Assembly: GCF_001686985.1 (NCBI RefSeq)
Contig: NZ_CP015318.1
Coordinates: forward strand, 60,001-124,000
Source of the DNA: Mesorhizobium amorphae CCNWGS0123
GTDB taxonomy: Bacteria > Pseudomonadota > Alphaproteobacteria > Rhizobiales > Rhizobiaceae
DNA length: 64,000 bases
Reading direction: 5' to 3'
In this document: positions 1 through 10,891 of the stretch, piece after piece
Numbering within the stretch: the first letter of the stretch is position 1
How the letters are laid out: the number at the start of each line of letters is the position of its first letter
Program-made: the position numbers and the translations under genes
The notes under the pieces: generated by a model
Told to the model about the DNA's origin: nothing
Databases searched by the model: none
The model's input: only the letters and a program-made list of their open reading frames with translations

Positions 1-2
1 AC

Positions 3-1499
3 GACAATGCCGGCCAGCCGGCGACCGCCGCCGCCGCCGGTCAGATCTATGGCGCCAAGGTCGAAAGCGAGATGAGCCTGAAGACGATCGATTTCCCGAT
101 CGAGACGGCATCCTTCGACGAAAAGAGCGACCTCTCCGCCGACGAGGTGGAAAAGGTCGTGCGCGAGGCCGGCACGGACCTCAGCGACGGCGCCATTCAG
201 GTGGCCTCGCTGCATTATGTCGACCCGCAGCGGTTCGGCGACGCCTTCGCCGAATCGATGGCCGGGTCCTATGACGTCAAGATCGTGCCGGAGAATGTCT
301 CGGTGTCGCCGCGGGTCGTCGCTGACGATCAGACGCCGGCATTCGCCGAGGAAATCATCCCCTTCACCAAGGATCTCGACATCACAGAGGCCTTCGCTGA
401 TTCGGGCTATACCGGCCCGGACGCCACCGGCATGGCCGAGGCGGTCGGCAAGCTCTTGAACGCGCCGGCGCTGAAGGCCGGAACCGTGCTGCGCGTCGGG
501 CTCGAGATCCATGGCGATGCGGCCAAGGTGGTTCGCACCAGCGTTTACGACCGGACCCAGCACATCGTCACCATCGCGCTCGACGATCGCGGCCAGTATG
601 TGCCGGCGCAGGAGCCAGAGCCCAATCCCGAATTGCTGACGGCATTCGACGATTCGCCGCCGGTGGTGGTGCGCGGCAACCTGCCGAACGTCTATGACGG
701 CATCTACCGTGCGGCCTATTCCTACGGCATGTCGAAAAAGCTGACCCAGCAACTGGTGCGGCTGCTGGCTTCCGGCGTCGACTTCCAGTCACGGCTGAGC
801 CCCGCGGACCGTATCGACGTCCTGTTTTCGCAACCGGACGGCGACGACCAGGCTTCCGACGAATCCCAACTGCTCTACGTCTCGGCGACCTTCGGTGGGC
901 AGACGCGCAATTTCTATCGCTTCCAGATGCAGGATGGCAGCAGCGACTATTTCGACGAGGACGGCTCGAGCGCCCAGCAGTTCCTGTTGCGAAATCCGCT
1001 GCCGGCCGGGAAATTCCGCTCCGGCTTCGGCGCGCGCCGCCACCCGATCCTCGGCTATGTCCGTATGCATACCGGCGTCGACTGGGCAGCCCCGATCGGC
1101 ACGCCGATCATCGCCGCCGGCAACGGCGTCATCGAGAAGGCCGGCTGGGCCGGTGGCTACGGCAAGCAGATCATCATCCGCCATGCCAATGGCTACGAGA
1201 CGTCCTACAATCACCAGAGCGCCTTTGCCAAAGGCATGGAGCCGGGCGCCCATGTCCGCCAGGGCCAGACCATCGGCTTTCTCGGTCAGACCGGCCTCGC
1301 CACCGGCCCGCATCTTCATTACGAGCTGATCGTCAACGGCACCAAGGTCGACCCGATGCGTGTCCGCCTGCCGGTCGGCAAGGTGCTGAAAGGCGATGAC
1401 TTGGTTGCGTTCAAGCGTGAACGCGAGCGCATCGACGACCTGCTCAAGCAGGAAGACAACAATCCGCTGAAGGTCGCCAGCGCCAAGGTCGAAGGGTAG
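3..1499 (+). CDS. M23-family (LytM-type) metallopeptidase, 5'-truncated
   Basis: Likely a periplasmic peptidoglycan endopeptidase, or a LytM regulator of one. The frame is open from position 3, so the true start lies upstream of the window; the first in-frame ATG is at 72. Counting from that ATG, the C-terminal LytM domain spans about residues 315-430. It carries the metal ligands of the family: His333 and Asp337 in HTGVDW, and the HLH motif at 414-416 before YELIVNG. The several hundred residues before it are divergent, as in the large rhizobial M23 proteins with N-terminal regulatory regions. All catalytic residues I expect are present, so it should be active. It ends 30 bases from the convergent MFS gene. 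The family call is firm; the substrate is inferred. Confidence 0.9.
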   Translation, partial: DNAGQPATAAAAGQIYGAKVESEMSLKTIDFPIETASFDEKSDLSADEVEKVVREAGTDLSDGAIQVASLHYVDPQRFGDAFAESMAGSYDVKIVPENVSVSPRVVADDQTPAFAEEIIPFTKDLDITEAFADSGYTGPDATGMAEAVGKLLNAPALKAGTVLRVGLEIHGDAAKVVRTSVYDRTQHIVTIALDDRGQYVPAQEPEPNPELLTAFDDSPPVVVRGNLPNVYDGIYRAAYSYGMSKKLTQQLVRLLASGVDFQSRLSPADRIDVLFSQPDGDDQASDESQLLYVSATFGGQTRNFYRFQMQDGSSDYFDEDGSSAQQFLLRNPLPAGKFRSGFGARRHPILGYVRMHTGVDWAAPIGTPIIAAGNGVIEKAGWAGGYGKQIIIRHANGYETSYNHQSAFAKGMEPGAHVRQGQTIGFLGQTGLATGPHLHYELIVNGTKVDPMRVRLPVGKVLKGDDLVAFKRERERIDDLLKQEDNNPLKVASAKVEG

Positions 1500-1529
1500 A
1501 CCTGCGTTCCGAATCAGTTGCGCGCCGAA

Positions 1530-3092
1530 TCAGTCCGGCGAATCATCCGTGCCGCGCGACCATGGCAGTGCCCGTCCCGAAACAGTCATCCAGGCAATGA
1601 CCGCCGATAGCAGGCAAAGCAGCGCGGTGACCCAGGCGACGGCCGCGAAGGCCGCGTCGCTGGCGGCGAGCCTGGTTGCATCGAGTTCGGGCGGCAGCCC
1701 TGCCAATGCCGGTTCGCCGAAACCCGGAATGCCCGGCCTGACGCCGGTGTCCAACATCGTCGAGTAGACCCAGGCCGCGAGCGACCCCATCGCCGCCACC
1801 GCGATCAGGCCACCGATGCGCGAGACGGCGTTGTTGATTCCCGAGGCGGCACCGGTGTCCTTGTCCTCGACCGCCGTCATGATCGCGGTCGATAGCGGCG
1901 ACACGACCAGCGCCATGCCGAGCCCCATCAGCGCCATCAGCGGAAACACGCCGGTCCAGAAATTGTGGATCCCGGCATGGGCGAGCAGCGCAAGCCCGGC
2001 AAAGGCGAAGGCAACGACCACACTGCCGCCGGCGATCGGAAAGCGCGGCCCGATTCGGTCGGACCACTGGCCGACCGGCCCCGACAGCAGCGCGATCGAC
2101 GCCGACAGCGGCAGGAAGATGAAGCCGACCTCGGCCGTGCTCAGCCCCCAGCCGGCGATCAGCAGCATCGGCAGGTAGAACAGATTGGCCGACAGCGCGA
2201 AATAGAGGAAGAAGGTCGCGACATTGGCGCCGGCGAAGGCGCCGATGCGAAACAGTTTGAGATCGATCATTGGCTCGCGCTGCCGCAGTTCGAAGGCGAT
2301 GAAGACGACAAGCAGAACGGCGCCGGCGGCAATGCTTGGACCAGACATGTGGCCGCTGCCTTCGGCGCTCATCGAGGTCAGCCCGTAGGCCAGCGATCCG
2401 AAGGCCAGCGTTGCCAGTGCTGCACCGCCGAGATCGAGGCTTCGCTTTTCCGTCGGCTCATCGGCCGGAACCTTGGTCAGGAGAAGATAGATCGAGAGCA
2501 GTCCGAGCGGCAGGTTGATGGCAAAGATCGCCCGCCAGATCCAGTCGCCGAAGGTCGACAGCACCAGCCCGCCCAGCACCGGGCCAAGCGCCGTCGTCAG
2601 TGCCGAGGCCGCCGCCCAGATGCCGATCGCCTGGCCGCGCTCCTTTTTCGGATAGGCCTTGGCGATGATGGCGAGACTGCCCGGCACCATGATCGCGGCG
2701 CCGATGCCTTGCAGGGCGCGAAACGCAATCAGCACGCCGGCATTGGGCGCCACCGCGCAGGCGAGAGACGCGGCAATGAACAGGGCAATGCCGACGACGA
2801 AGGCGAGCCGGAGGCCGAATCGGTCGCCCGCAGCACCTCCGGCAAGAATCAGCGCCGAAAGCGTCAGCGCATAGGCGTTGGAAATCCATTGCGCCTCGGC
2901 GAGACTGGCACCAAGATCGACGCGTATCGCCGGGGTGGCGATGGCCAGGATCGAGCCGTCGATGAAGCCGAGCGCCGACGCCAGGATCGCCGCGATCAGC
3001 ACGAACCTGCGCCGCGTCTGCGGACAGAACGTGGCGTTCGCGCGCGGCGCGGTCGATACAGAATCAGCGGTCGCTTCATTCGTGCTTGGCAT
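1530..3092 (-). CDS. MFS transporter, DHA2 (EmrB/QacA-like) drug exporter
   Basis: Inner-membrane proton-driven efflux protein of about 520 residues, the length of the 14-helix DHA2 family. After a polar N-terminus of about 30 residues, the first helix carries the family's D1-type motif (GFIDGSILAIATPAI). Later segments include the cytoplasmic loop PKKERGQAIGIW and the antiporter-type glycine-rich helix around ALGPVLGGLV. I chose the ATG at 3092, which has an AGCAGG-type ribosome site; a TTG at 3128 would add 12 residues. No membrane-fusion partner or regulator is adjacent, so the substrate cannot be predicted. Confidence 0.85.
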   Translation of the reverse strand: MPSTNEATADSVSTAPRANATFCPQTRRRFVLIAAILASALGFIDGSILAIATPAIRVDLGASLAEAQWISNAYALTLSALILAGGAAGDRFGLRLAFVVGIALFIAASLACAVAPNAGVLIAFRALQGIGAAIMVPGSLAIIAKAYPKKERGQAIGIWAAASALTTALGPVLGGLVLSTFGDWIWRAIFAINLPLGLLSIYLLLTKVPADEPTEKRSLDLGGAALATLAFGSLAYGLTSMSAEGSGHMSGPSIAAGAVLLVVFIAFELRQREPMIDLKLFRIGAFAGANVATFFLYFALSANLFYLPMLLIAGWGLSTAEVGFIFLPLSASIALLSGPVGQWSDRIGPRFPIAGGSVVVAFAFAGLALLAHAGIHNFWTGVFPLMALMGLGMALVVSPLSTAIMTAVEDKDTGAASGINNAVSRIGGLIAVAAMGSLAAWVYSTMLDTGVRPGIPGFGEPALAGLPPELDATRLAASDAAFAAVAWVTALLCLLSAVIAWMTVSGRALPWSRGTDDSPD

Positions 3093-3191
3093 GGATGCCT
3101 GCTTAGCCGTCCGACGCACTGGCAACAACGAGCCACAGGATCGCTGTTCTTGAAACCAGATTGCACTGGCCGTATGGCGAGGCGGGCTTCG

Positions 3192-3584
3192 TCATCCATG
3201 GCCGTCGCGAACGCGTCGCTCCAGGGCGAGCGTGCGCTTGGTGATGTCGTCCAACTCGAAACCTTGCGAGACCATGAAGGCTCCGGATCCGGTGTCCGGA
3301 TCGACGGTAAGGCGGTGGGTTTCCTTCAGGTGATGGCGAAGCCAGGCTTTCTGTTCCGCTTGCAGCCTTGCGCGTCTTGCACCGCTTTCGCGATGCAGCA
3401 GCGTCTGATAGGCGGCATTCAACCTGGCATCCCACTTGTCGATTTCAACCTTCCCGCAGTCCAGCATTTCTTCCGAAACACCGTTTGTGCGATCGACGCA
3501 TGCCGCCATCTCGTCGTCCGACTGCGCATTTGCGGATTGGCCAAGCATCAAAAGCAGGCCGGCAAGAGCATATTTCGCGGTCAT
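3192..3584 (-). CDS. LprI-like (DUF1311) secreted protein
   Basis: Exported protein of 130 residues. The N-terminus is a signal peptide (MTAKYALAGLLLMLGQSANA, cleavage expected after ANA). The mature part has the DUF1311/lysozyme-inhibitor LprI pattern: an early cysteine (MAACVD), a second cysteine (MLDCGK), then D-RLNAAYQTLL and QKAWLRHH. Members of the family have been linked to lysozyme inhibition, but most are uncharacterised, so that role is only possible here. An AGGTGG ribosome site precedes the ATG. It appears monocistronic, following the MFS gene's start by about 100 bases on the same strand. Confidence 0.75.
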   Translation of the reverse strand: MTAKYALAGLLLMLGQSANAQSDDEMAACVDRTNGVSEEMLDCGKVEIDKWDARLNAAYQTLLHRESGARRARLQAEQKAWLRHHLKETHRLTVDPDTGSGAFMVSQGFELDDITKRTLALERRVRDGHG

Positions 3585-3718
3585 TGTGCCACCTGCTTTG
3601 CAATGTGACGCTTGATAGCGGATCGTGACAGTAAGCCCTGAACGTCGAAGTGGCGATCAGCAGCGGCACGGCGCATTCTGCTGGCGATTCGCCGTCCTAC
3701 ACCACCGCGCCACGCAGC

Positions 3719-5221
3719 TCACTGCTGCGCAACATCATCGGCTGAGGACCCGCCGACGAACTCGACGGTAACCCCCGGCGACACCAGCTTGGCCAGTTCA
3801 CGCGCGTCCCAGTTGGTCAGGCGCACACAGCCATGGCTCTCGGTCTTGCCTATCTTCGACGGATCGGGCGTGCCGTGGATGCCGTAGGTCGGCTTGTCCA
3901 GCGCGATCCACACCGAGCCGACCGGGCCGTTCGGGCCTGGCGGGATGGTCAGGATCTTGTCGTTCTGCCCCTGCTTGAAATTGATGCTCGGATTGTAGGT
4001 GTAGTTGGGGTCGAGCGCGACCCGCGATACCGTGTGGATGCCGGAGGGTGACGGCGTGTCCGAAGAACCGATCGTGGCCGGATAGGCCGCCACCAGCTTG
4101 CCTCCAGCGTCATAGGCAAACACTTCTTTCTTGCCCTTGTCGGCAACGATGCGGGCAACCGGGGTCGACACCAGCCTGCCGAAATTGGCAACCTTGATAA
4201 TGGTGCCGGGGCGGTTGAAGTTGGCCTCCGGATTGAGCGCCTTGAAATAATTCTCGTCCATGTGGAAGCGCTCCGCCAGCGCTTCGGTCACCGAAGTGTA
4301 GCCCATGCGGTCGAGCTGCGCCTTCTGGCTGTAGTCTTCCGGTATCGAGGCGACATAGGGACCGGCCGCGTCCTCGGCCGTGATCGTGTAGTTTGCGAAG
4401 GCATCGCCGCCGGATTGCGCGAGCGCTGCCTGGATGCCGACCGCATCGGTCGACTTGAGATTGCTGCCGGTGATCTCGTTGTAGGCGGCTACAGCCTTAT
4501 CGACATTGGAGCCGAATCGCCCGTCGATGACGCCGGGCGAGGCGCCGGCACGATCGAGCAGGACCTGCAAGGCCGCCACATCCTGACGTGTGCCGAGCGA
4601 AAGCGACGGATCGACGACTGTCTTGCCGTCAACCTTCGGCGGCAGCGCTGCCTCGTCGCCCGGTGCCGCCGGCTGGAGCGGATCTATCGAAGCCTCGTCG
4701 AGCGGCTGGCGCTTGATGCCGTCCGGTTGATCAGGCTGGGGCTCGTCCGGATAAGTGTTGCCGTAGGTCCCCTCGTCCCGGGGCGCGTCCGGAAAGACCT
4801 GATCCGAATTGTCGCCATAGGGATCGTTTTCGTCGACCGGCGGCGGGATGACCGTGCCTTCCTCTTCCAGCTGCTTGCGGCGAAAGCGGGCCATGTCCTC
4901 GGGATCGTCGAGATAGTAGCGGTCCTCGTCCTCGACCGGCGCGCGCCCGAGCTGCTGCATCCGCAACTGGCGGCGCAGCGCACGGCGGTCGAGCCTGGTC
5001 TGCGGCGGCTGGATGGCGATGACCTTGCCGGTATCGGCATCGACGATGACGCGGTTGCCCCTGGCGTCGTAATAGACGTCGAGATTGCCGTCCTGGGCGA
5101 GAAGGATCCCGCCGGAATTGGCGGCGCGGGTTCGTGCTCCTTCCTCACCCGGCGCGGCGAACACGCCGGAAGACACCAGTCCGGCGGCGAGTGCCGAAAG
5201 GCAGAAGATGGTGCGCAGCAT
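3719..5221 (-). CDS. L,D-transpeptidase (YkuD domain) with peptidoglycan-binding domain
   Basis: Periplasmic enzyme expected to form 3-3 peptidoglycan crosslinks or anchor proteins to the wall. I start it at the ATG at 5221 because it follows a GGAGAG ribosome site and opens a signal peptide (MLRTIFCLSALAAGLVSSGVFA); longer frames upstream lack this. Order of parts: signal peptide, an acidic proline-rich region with many Asp/Glu around residues 75-175, a PG_binding_1-like helical module around residues 190-240, a LysM-like stretch, then the YkuD domain. The catalytic signature HGTPDP followed by SHGCVRLTN is intact, with the nucleophilic cysteine. About 500 residues. Multi-domain YkuD proteins are common in Rhizobiales, where 3-3 crosslinks are abundant. 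Confidence 0.9.
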   Translation of the reverse strand: MLRTIFCLSALAAGLVSSGVFAAPGEEGARTRAANSGGILLAQDGNLDVYYDARGNRVIVDADTGKVIAIQPPQTRLDRRALRRQLRMQQLGRAPVEDEDRYYLDDPEDMARFRRKQLEEEGTVIPPPVDENDPYGDNSDQVFPDAPRDEGTYGNTYPDEPQPDQPDGIKRQPLDEASIDPLQPAAPGDEAALPPKVDGKTVVDPSLSLGTRQDVAALQVLLDRAGASPGVIDGRFGSNVDKAVAAYNEITGSNLKSTDAVGIQAALAQSGGDAFANYTITAEDAAGPYVASIPEDYSQKAQLDRMGYTSVTEALAERFHMDENYFKALNPEANFNRPGTIIKVANFGRLVSTPVARIVADKGKKEVFAYDAGGKLVAAYPATIGSSDTPSPSGIHTVSRVALDPNYTYNPSINFKQGQNDKILTIPPGPNGPVGSVWIALDKPTYGIHGTPDPSKIGKTESHGCVRLTNWDARELAKLVSPGVTVEFVGGSSADDVAQQ

Positions 5222-5363
5222 TGTAGCCAAACTCTCCGGTCCGTAATTGCCGCCGCCCGGCACAGTCCCTTTACGGCGAACCCCTTCGCCAGCAAACCAT
5301 TTACCAAGCTTAAGGTTCCAATATGAACCGGGCATGAAGATGGCGGATTTCCGGCGGCTAAAC

Positions 5364-5426
5364 CATGATCCCGAGCCGAAGGTCAGCGCAGCAAAAAGTG
5401 GAATCCGGTTTTCGGAAAAGATCATG
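5364..5426. repeat. Dispersed rhizobial palindromic repeat (CATGATC ends)
   Basis: A 63-base element with inverted ends: CATGATC at 5364-5370 and GATCATG at 5420-5426, and the inner motif GGTTTTCGGAAAAG. It resembles a short repeat found between genes in many Rhizobiales genomes; that identification is from memory. Its right end overlaps the last codon of the yjbR-like gene and contributes that gene's TGA stop. Confidence 0.6.
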
Positions 5427-5796
5427 GTCGAGGGGAAAGAGGCAGGCCAAGTTCCTTGCGTGCCTGTTTCGTCAGCTTGAGGACGACGAGGCGATGGCTC
5501 TCGCCGACATAGTCCTTCAGCGCGGCATCATCCATGCTCTGGCTTGTCTGACGCTGGATCCATTTCATGCCGCGCGAGGCGAGGTAGGGCGCCGGCCGAA
5601 GGCCCGGCTGCTCCTTCAGCACGTCATAGGCGATTTCAGAGCATTTGAAGGTGACGAAAAGCTGCCCGCCATCGTTCCAGCCGCCGATCGCAAAGACCTT
5701 GCCGCCGACCTTCCAGACATGGGCGCCGCCCCACTGGACGACATGGGTCGTCTGCGGCAGCGAGGCGCAGAAGCCGTTGTAGTCGTCCAGCGTCAT
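5422..5796 (-). CDS. MmcQ/YjbR-family protein
   Basis: Small cytoplasmic protein of 124 residues with the MmcQ/YjbR (CyaY-like fold) pattern: an N-terminal helix with CASLPQTTH, the strand segment WKVGGKVFAIGGW, the core FVTFKCSE, and PAPYLASRGMKWIQ towards the C-terminus. The family has a double-wing DNA-binding-like fold, but no clear cellular role is established. It lies just downstream of clpB on the same strand, separated by a terminator-like hairpin. The stop codon is formed inside the dispersed repeat at 5364-5426, so its last residues (SPRP) may differ from homologues. Confidence 0.8.
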   Translation of the reverse strand: MTLDDYNGFCASLPQTTHVVQWGGAHVWKVGGKVFAIGGWNDGGQLFVTFKCSEIAYDVLKEQPGLRPAPYLASRGMKWIQRQTSQSMDDAALKDYVGESHRLVVLKLTKQARKELGLPLSPRP

Positions 5797-5820
5797 CCGT
5801 GCCTCATTGTTTCAAACAGG

Positions 5821-5849
5821 AAAGAGCGGCCAAGCACGCTTCGCCGCTC
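5821..5849 (-). terminator. Probable terminator after clpB
   Basis: On the minus strand GAGCGGC pairs with GCCGCTC (12-base spacer that can itself form AAGC/GCTT), followed by TTTCCTGTTT. It sits 19 bases past the clpB stop. The U-run is interrupted, so strength is uncertain. Confidence 0.5.
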
Positions 5850-5867
5850 CGGGTAAGGCAAAACGGC

Positions 5868-8474
<2,607 letters not shown>

Positions 8475-8567
8475 ATCTGTCTCCTTCCATCACCGGCCCG
8501 CTTTGCGGCACCGGATCAGATTGCGGTGACGGAGCCGCTCCTTCGAGCCGGATCCTGTTCAGGCGAG

Positions 8568-8596
8568 ATATGGTGCAGGGGCAATGGGCACTCAAG
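8568..8596 (-). promoter_or_regulatory. RpoH (sigma-32)-type promoter for clpB
   Basis: On the minus strand CTTGAG (8596-8591), a 17-base spacer, and CCATAT (8573-8568) match the alphaproteobacterial heat-shock pattern (CTTGAA, about 17 bases, CCCCAT/CCATAT-like). It would give a leader of roughly 85 bases. Position before clpB, a standard heat-shock gene, supports the call. Confidence 0.55.
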
Positions 8597-8635
8597 ACGT
8601 CCAGATGACTGGGAACGCATATTATTCCACGGGCG

Positions 8636-8671
8636 TGTAAACAAAAACGGCGGAGATTTCTCTCCGCCGTT
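8636..8671 (-). terminator. Rho-independent terminator after the DUF4167 gene
   Basis: A perfect 11-bp stem (AACGGCGGAGA with TCTCCGCCGTT, four-base loop, 8646-8671). Read on the minus strand it is followed by TTTTTGTTT. It lies 36 bases beyond the DUF4167 stop and insulates clpB from it. Confidence 0.85.
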
Positions 8672-8706
8672 CAATGGCCTGAAAGCCCTGTTCGAGCTGG
8701 ATTCGA

Positions 8707-9711
8707 TCAGTTGTCGACGTCGACGATGACCGGGTCGTTGGTGTTACCTTCGGCCGGCGCGGCATTCACCTCATCGCCACCGGCATTGTCGCTGCCGCCA
8801 TCGGTCTGATTGTCCGCCTGGTCGGCAGTTGTGCGCGGACGGCGCGGGCGCCGCGGACGGCGTGCGCCACTGTCGGCGGCGGCTTCGTTGCGCTCCGCCT
8901 GAGCGGCAAGACCGGCCGGCGAAAAATTGTCGAACAACGGCGCGGTCTCGGCCGAAAAAGTCGGCTCTGCCGACGCGGTGAAAGTAGGTTCAGCCTGGGG
9001 CACGAAACCAGTTTCGGCCTGGGGCACGAAGCTCGTTTCGGCCTGGGACACGCCTTCCGCCTGCACCGGCGTCTCGCTGGACCGGTTCTGGTCGAAGCGC
9101 TGGCCGCCCTGTTCGCCGCGCGAATTATGGTCGCCGCGCTGGCCATTCTGGCCATAGCCGCCATTGGGGCGGCGGTCGCGGTGGCGCCCGCCATTGTCGC
9201 GACCGTTGTTGTCGCGGTTGTTGCGATTGTCGCGGCCGCTTTCCTGGTTGAAAGCCACTTCGGCCGGCGTGCCCTCGATCACTGGCTGTGGGCCGGCGCC
9301 GTGGCTTGCCGCCTGATTGTCGCTGACATTGCTGCCGCTGTTGCCGGCATTGTCGAACTCGTCGCGATCTTCGTCGCCGTCGTCGTCGAAGTCGTCGCGG
9401 TTCTGCTGGACGTTCTGGATCGGCATCTGTGCCTGGGCGGCGGCAATGATGCGATTGTAGTGTTCGGCGTGCTGGAGATAGTTCTCCGCCATCACCCGGT
9501 CGCCGGAGCTTTGCGCGTCACGGGCGAGTGTGGCGTATTTCTCGGCGATCTGCTGAGCCGATCCGCGGATCTTCACATCCGGGCCGTTGCTCTCGTAGTT
9601 GCGCGTCAGGGGATTGGGACCCTTGCGGTTGTTGTTGTTATTATTATTGCCACCGCCGCCGCCATTGTTGTTGCGACCGCGCATGCGCCTGTTCTGCTGT
9701 TGTGGCCTCAT
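8707..9711 (-). CDS. DUF4167-domain protein
   Basis: Uncharacterised, strongly polar protein of about 334 residues, typical of Rhizobiales and usually next to prmC/prfA. The N-terminus (MRPQQQNRRMRGRNNN) runs into Gly/Asn-rich low complexity, then the conserved DUF4167 core at about residues 28-85 (LTRNYESNGPDVKIRGSA, then QIAEKYATLARDA and AENYLQHAEHYNRI). The rest is disordered: Asp/Asn/Arg-rich, an eight-residue QAETxFVP repeat, then an Arg/Pro-rich tract (RRPRRPRRPRTT). The composition suggests RNA or nucleic-acid contact, but that is inference. I chose the ATG at 9711 (GAAGAGAG upstream) over one 13 codons earlier because homologues begin MRPQQ. Confidence 0.85.
   Translation of the reverse strand: MRPQQQNRRMRGRNNNGGGGGNNNNNNNRKGPNPLTRNYESNGPDVKIRGSAQQIAEKYATLARDAQSSGDRVMAENYLQHAEHYNRIIAAAQAQMPIQNVQQNRDDFDDDGDEDRDEFDNAGNSGSNVSDNQAASHGAGPQPVIEGTPAEVAFNQESGRDNRNNRDNNGRDNGGRHRDRRPNGGYGQNGQRGDHNSRGEQGGQRFDQNRSSETPVQAEGVSQAETSFVPQAETGFVPQAEPTFTASAEPTFSAETAPLFDNFSPAGLAAQAERNEAAADSGARRPRRPRRPRTTADQADNQTDGGSDNAGGDEVNAAPAEGNTNDPVIVDVDN
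8993..9052. repeat. 24-bp tandem repeat inside the DUF4167 gene
   Basis: Two near-identical 24-base units (8993-9016 and 9017-9040) plus half of a third (from 9041). Each encodes eight residues of the form QAETxFVP. In-frame repeats of this kind change copy number easily, so length should vary between strains. Confidence 0.75.
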
Positions 9712-10012
9712 TCGACTCTCTTCAGTGTGAAATTTTCGAAAACTCTTCACGAACGGAGGCGCTCATGCAGCCAGCCGTTTCGTTTCTTCACCGGCGTTCG
9801 CCCGCATCAATTGCGTTGGCGCCACGTGCCATCCTGTTCCGGTTACATCACTTGCCGGACGATTCCCGCACGAAGCTTGGGCGTCGTTTGCGCAAGAAGG
9901 CAGCTATTTCCAAGGAAAACCGAATCGCTAAGAGCACTGCCTGCTTCGTCTCATCCGGTTAAGGCGACCCTAGCCGCATTCCCCGGCATTGCCAAGCCCT
10001 TTTTGCACTGCA
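9712..10012. other. Intergenic region, no gene seen
   Basis: About 300 bases between the prmC stop and the DUF4167 start, both on the minus strand. I see no convincing coding frame, tRNA or strong terminator. It presumably holds the DUF4167 promoter, which I could not place confidently. Confidence 0.5.
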
Positions 10013-10891
10013 TCAGGGCTTTGTCCGTTCAAACACCAGAACCCTGTCGTTTCCACCAAGGTCACGAAACGCCCCGGCCAGACTGTAGCCGGCTGTCGCG
10101 AACATCGCCGTAACCGCATTGCGTTGCGTGTGACCGATCTCGACCGCAACCCTGCCTTGAACTTCCAGAAACCTTGCCGCCTCCGCGGCGATGATCCTGT
10201 AGGGGCCAAGACCGTCCGCGCCACCATCCAGGGCCAGATGCGGATCGAAATCGCGGACCTCGTCCTGCAGATTTCCAATGTCTTGGCTTGGTATATAGGG
10301 CGGGTTTGCGGCAATTACATGGTACCGGCCCGAAACTTTTGCGAACCAGTCGGACTGCAGCGTCTCGAACCGGCCGGCAAATCCCAACTTCTGGGCATTG
10401 CGCCTGGCGGTTGCCAGGGCCTCTTCCGAGAGGTCGACGCCGGTGGCGACCGCACCGGGAACGGCGCTGAGCAATGCCAGCGCGATGGCGCCGGTACCGG
10501 TGCCGAGATCGAGAATGCGGCATTCGCCCTGCCGAACCACCGTCGCCCTGACAAAGGGCAGAACCGCCTCGACCAGCGTTTCCGTGTCCGGCCGCGGCTC
10601 CAGCGTGTCCGGCGAAAGCTCGAAGCGCAGGCCGTAGAACTCGCGGTAACCGAGGATGCGATGCACCGGTTCGCCCGCGGCACGCCGGTTCAGAGCAGTA
10701 TCGATTGCGGCCATTGTATTCGCCTCGACGACTAGCTGGGATTCGGCGATGGCCTGGGTGCGGGTCGTGCCCGAAAAATGCTCGACGATCAGCCTGGCGT
10801 CCAGCGCCGGGTCGGCCATGCCGGCGGCGGCAAGACGGTCGCGCGCCGCCCGCAGCAGCGGCCCGAGCGTCCCGGGCAAACTGTCAGCCAT
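10013..10891 (-). CDS. prmC: Release factor glutamine methyltransferase PrmC
   Basis: Uses SAM to N5-methylate the glutamine of the GGQ motif in release factors, raising termination efficiency. The 292-residue length fits. An N-terminal helical recognition domain (about 1-100) precedes the Rossmann methyltransferase domain with motif [17 protein letters not shown] near residue 125 and the diagnostic NPPY (AANPPYIPS) near residue 200, which binds the target glutamine. It overlaps the 3' end of prfA by 8 bases, so it is translationally coupled to the gene for its own substrate. Confidence 0.97.
   Translation of the reverse strand: MADSLPGTLGPLLRAARDRLAAAGMADPALDARLIVEHFSGTTRTQAIAESQLVVEANTMAAIDTALNRRAAGEPVHRILGYREFYGLRFELSPDTLEPRPDTETLVEAVLPFVRATVVRQGECRILDLGTGTGAIALALLSAVPGAVATGVDLSEEALATARRNAQKLGFAGRFETLQSDWFAKVSGRYHVIAANPPYIPSQDIGNLQDEVRDFDPHLALDGGADGLGPYRIIAAEAARFLEVQGRVAVEIGHTQRNAVTAMFATAGYSLAGAFRDLGGNDRVLVFERTKP

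Noticed and set aside
3600-3718. Short stretch with tRNA-like look on the minus strand
   Set aside because: No acceptor stem, T loop or consistent anticodon arm could be drawn.
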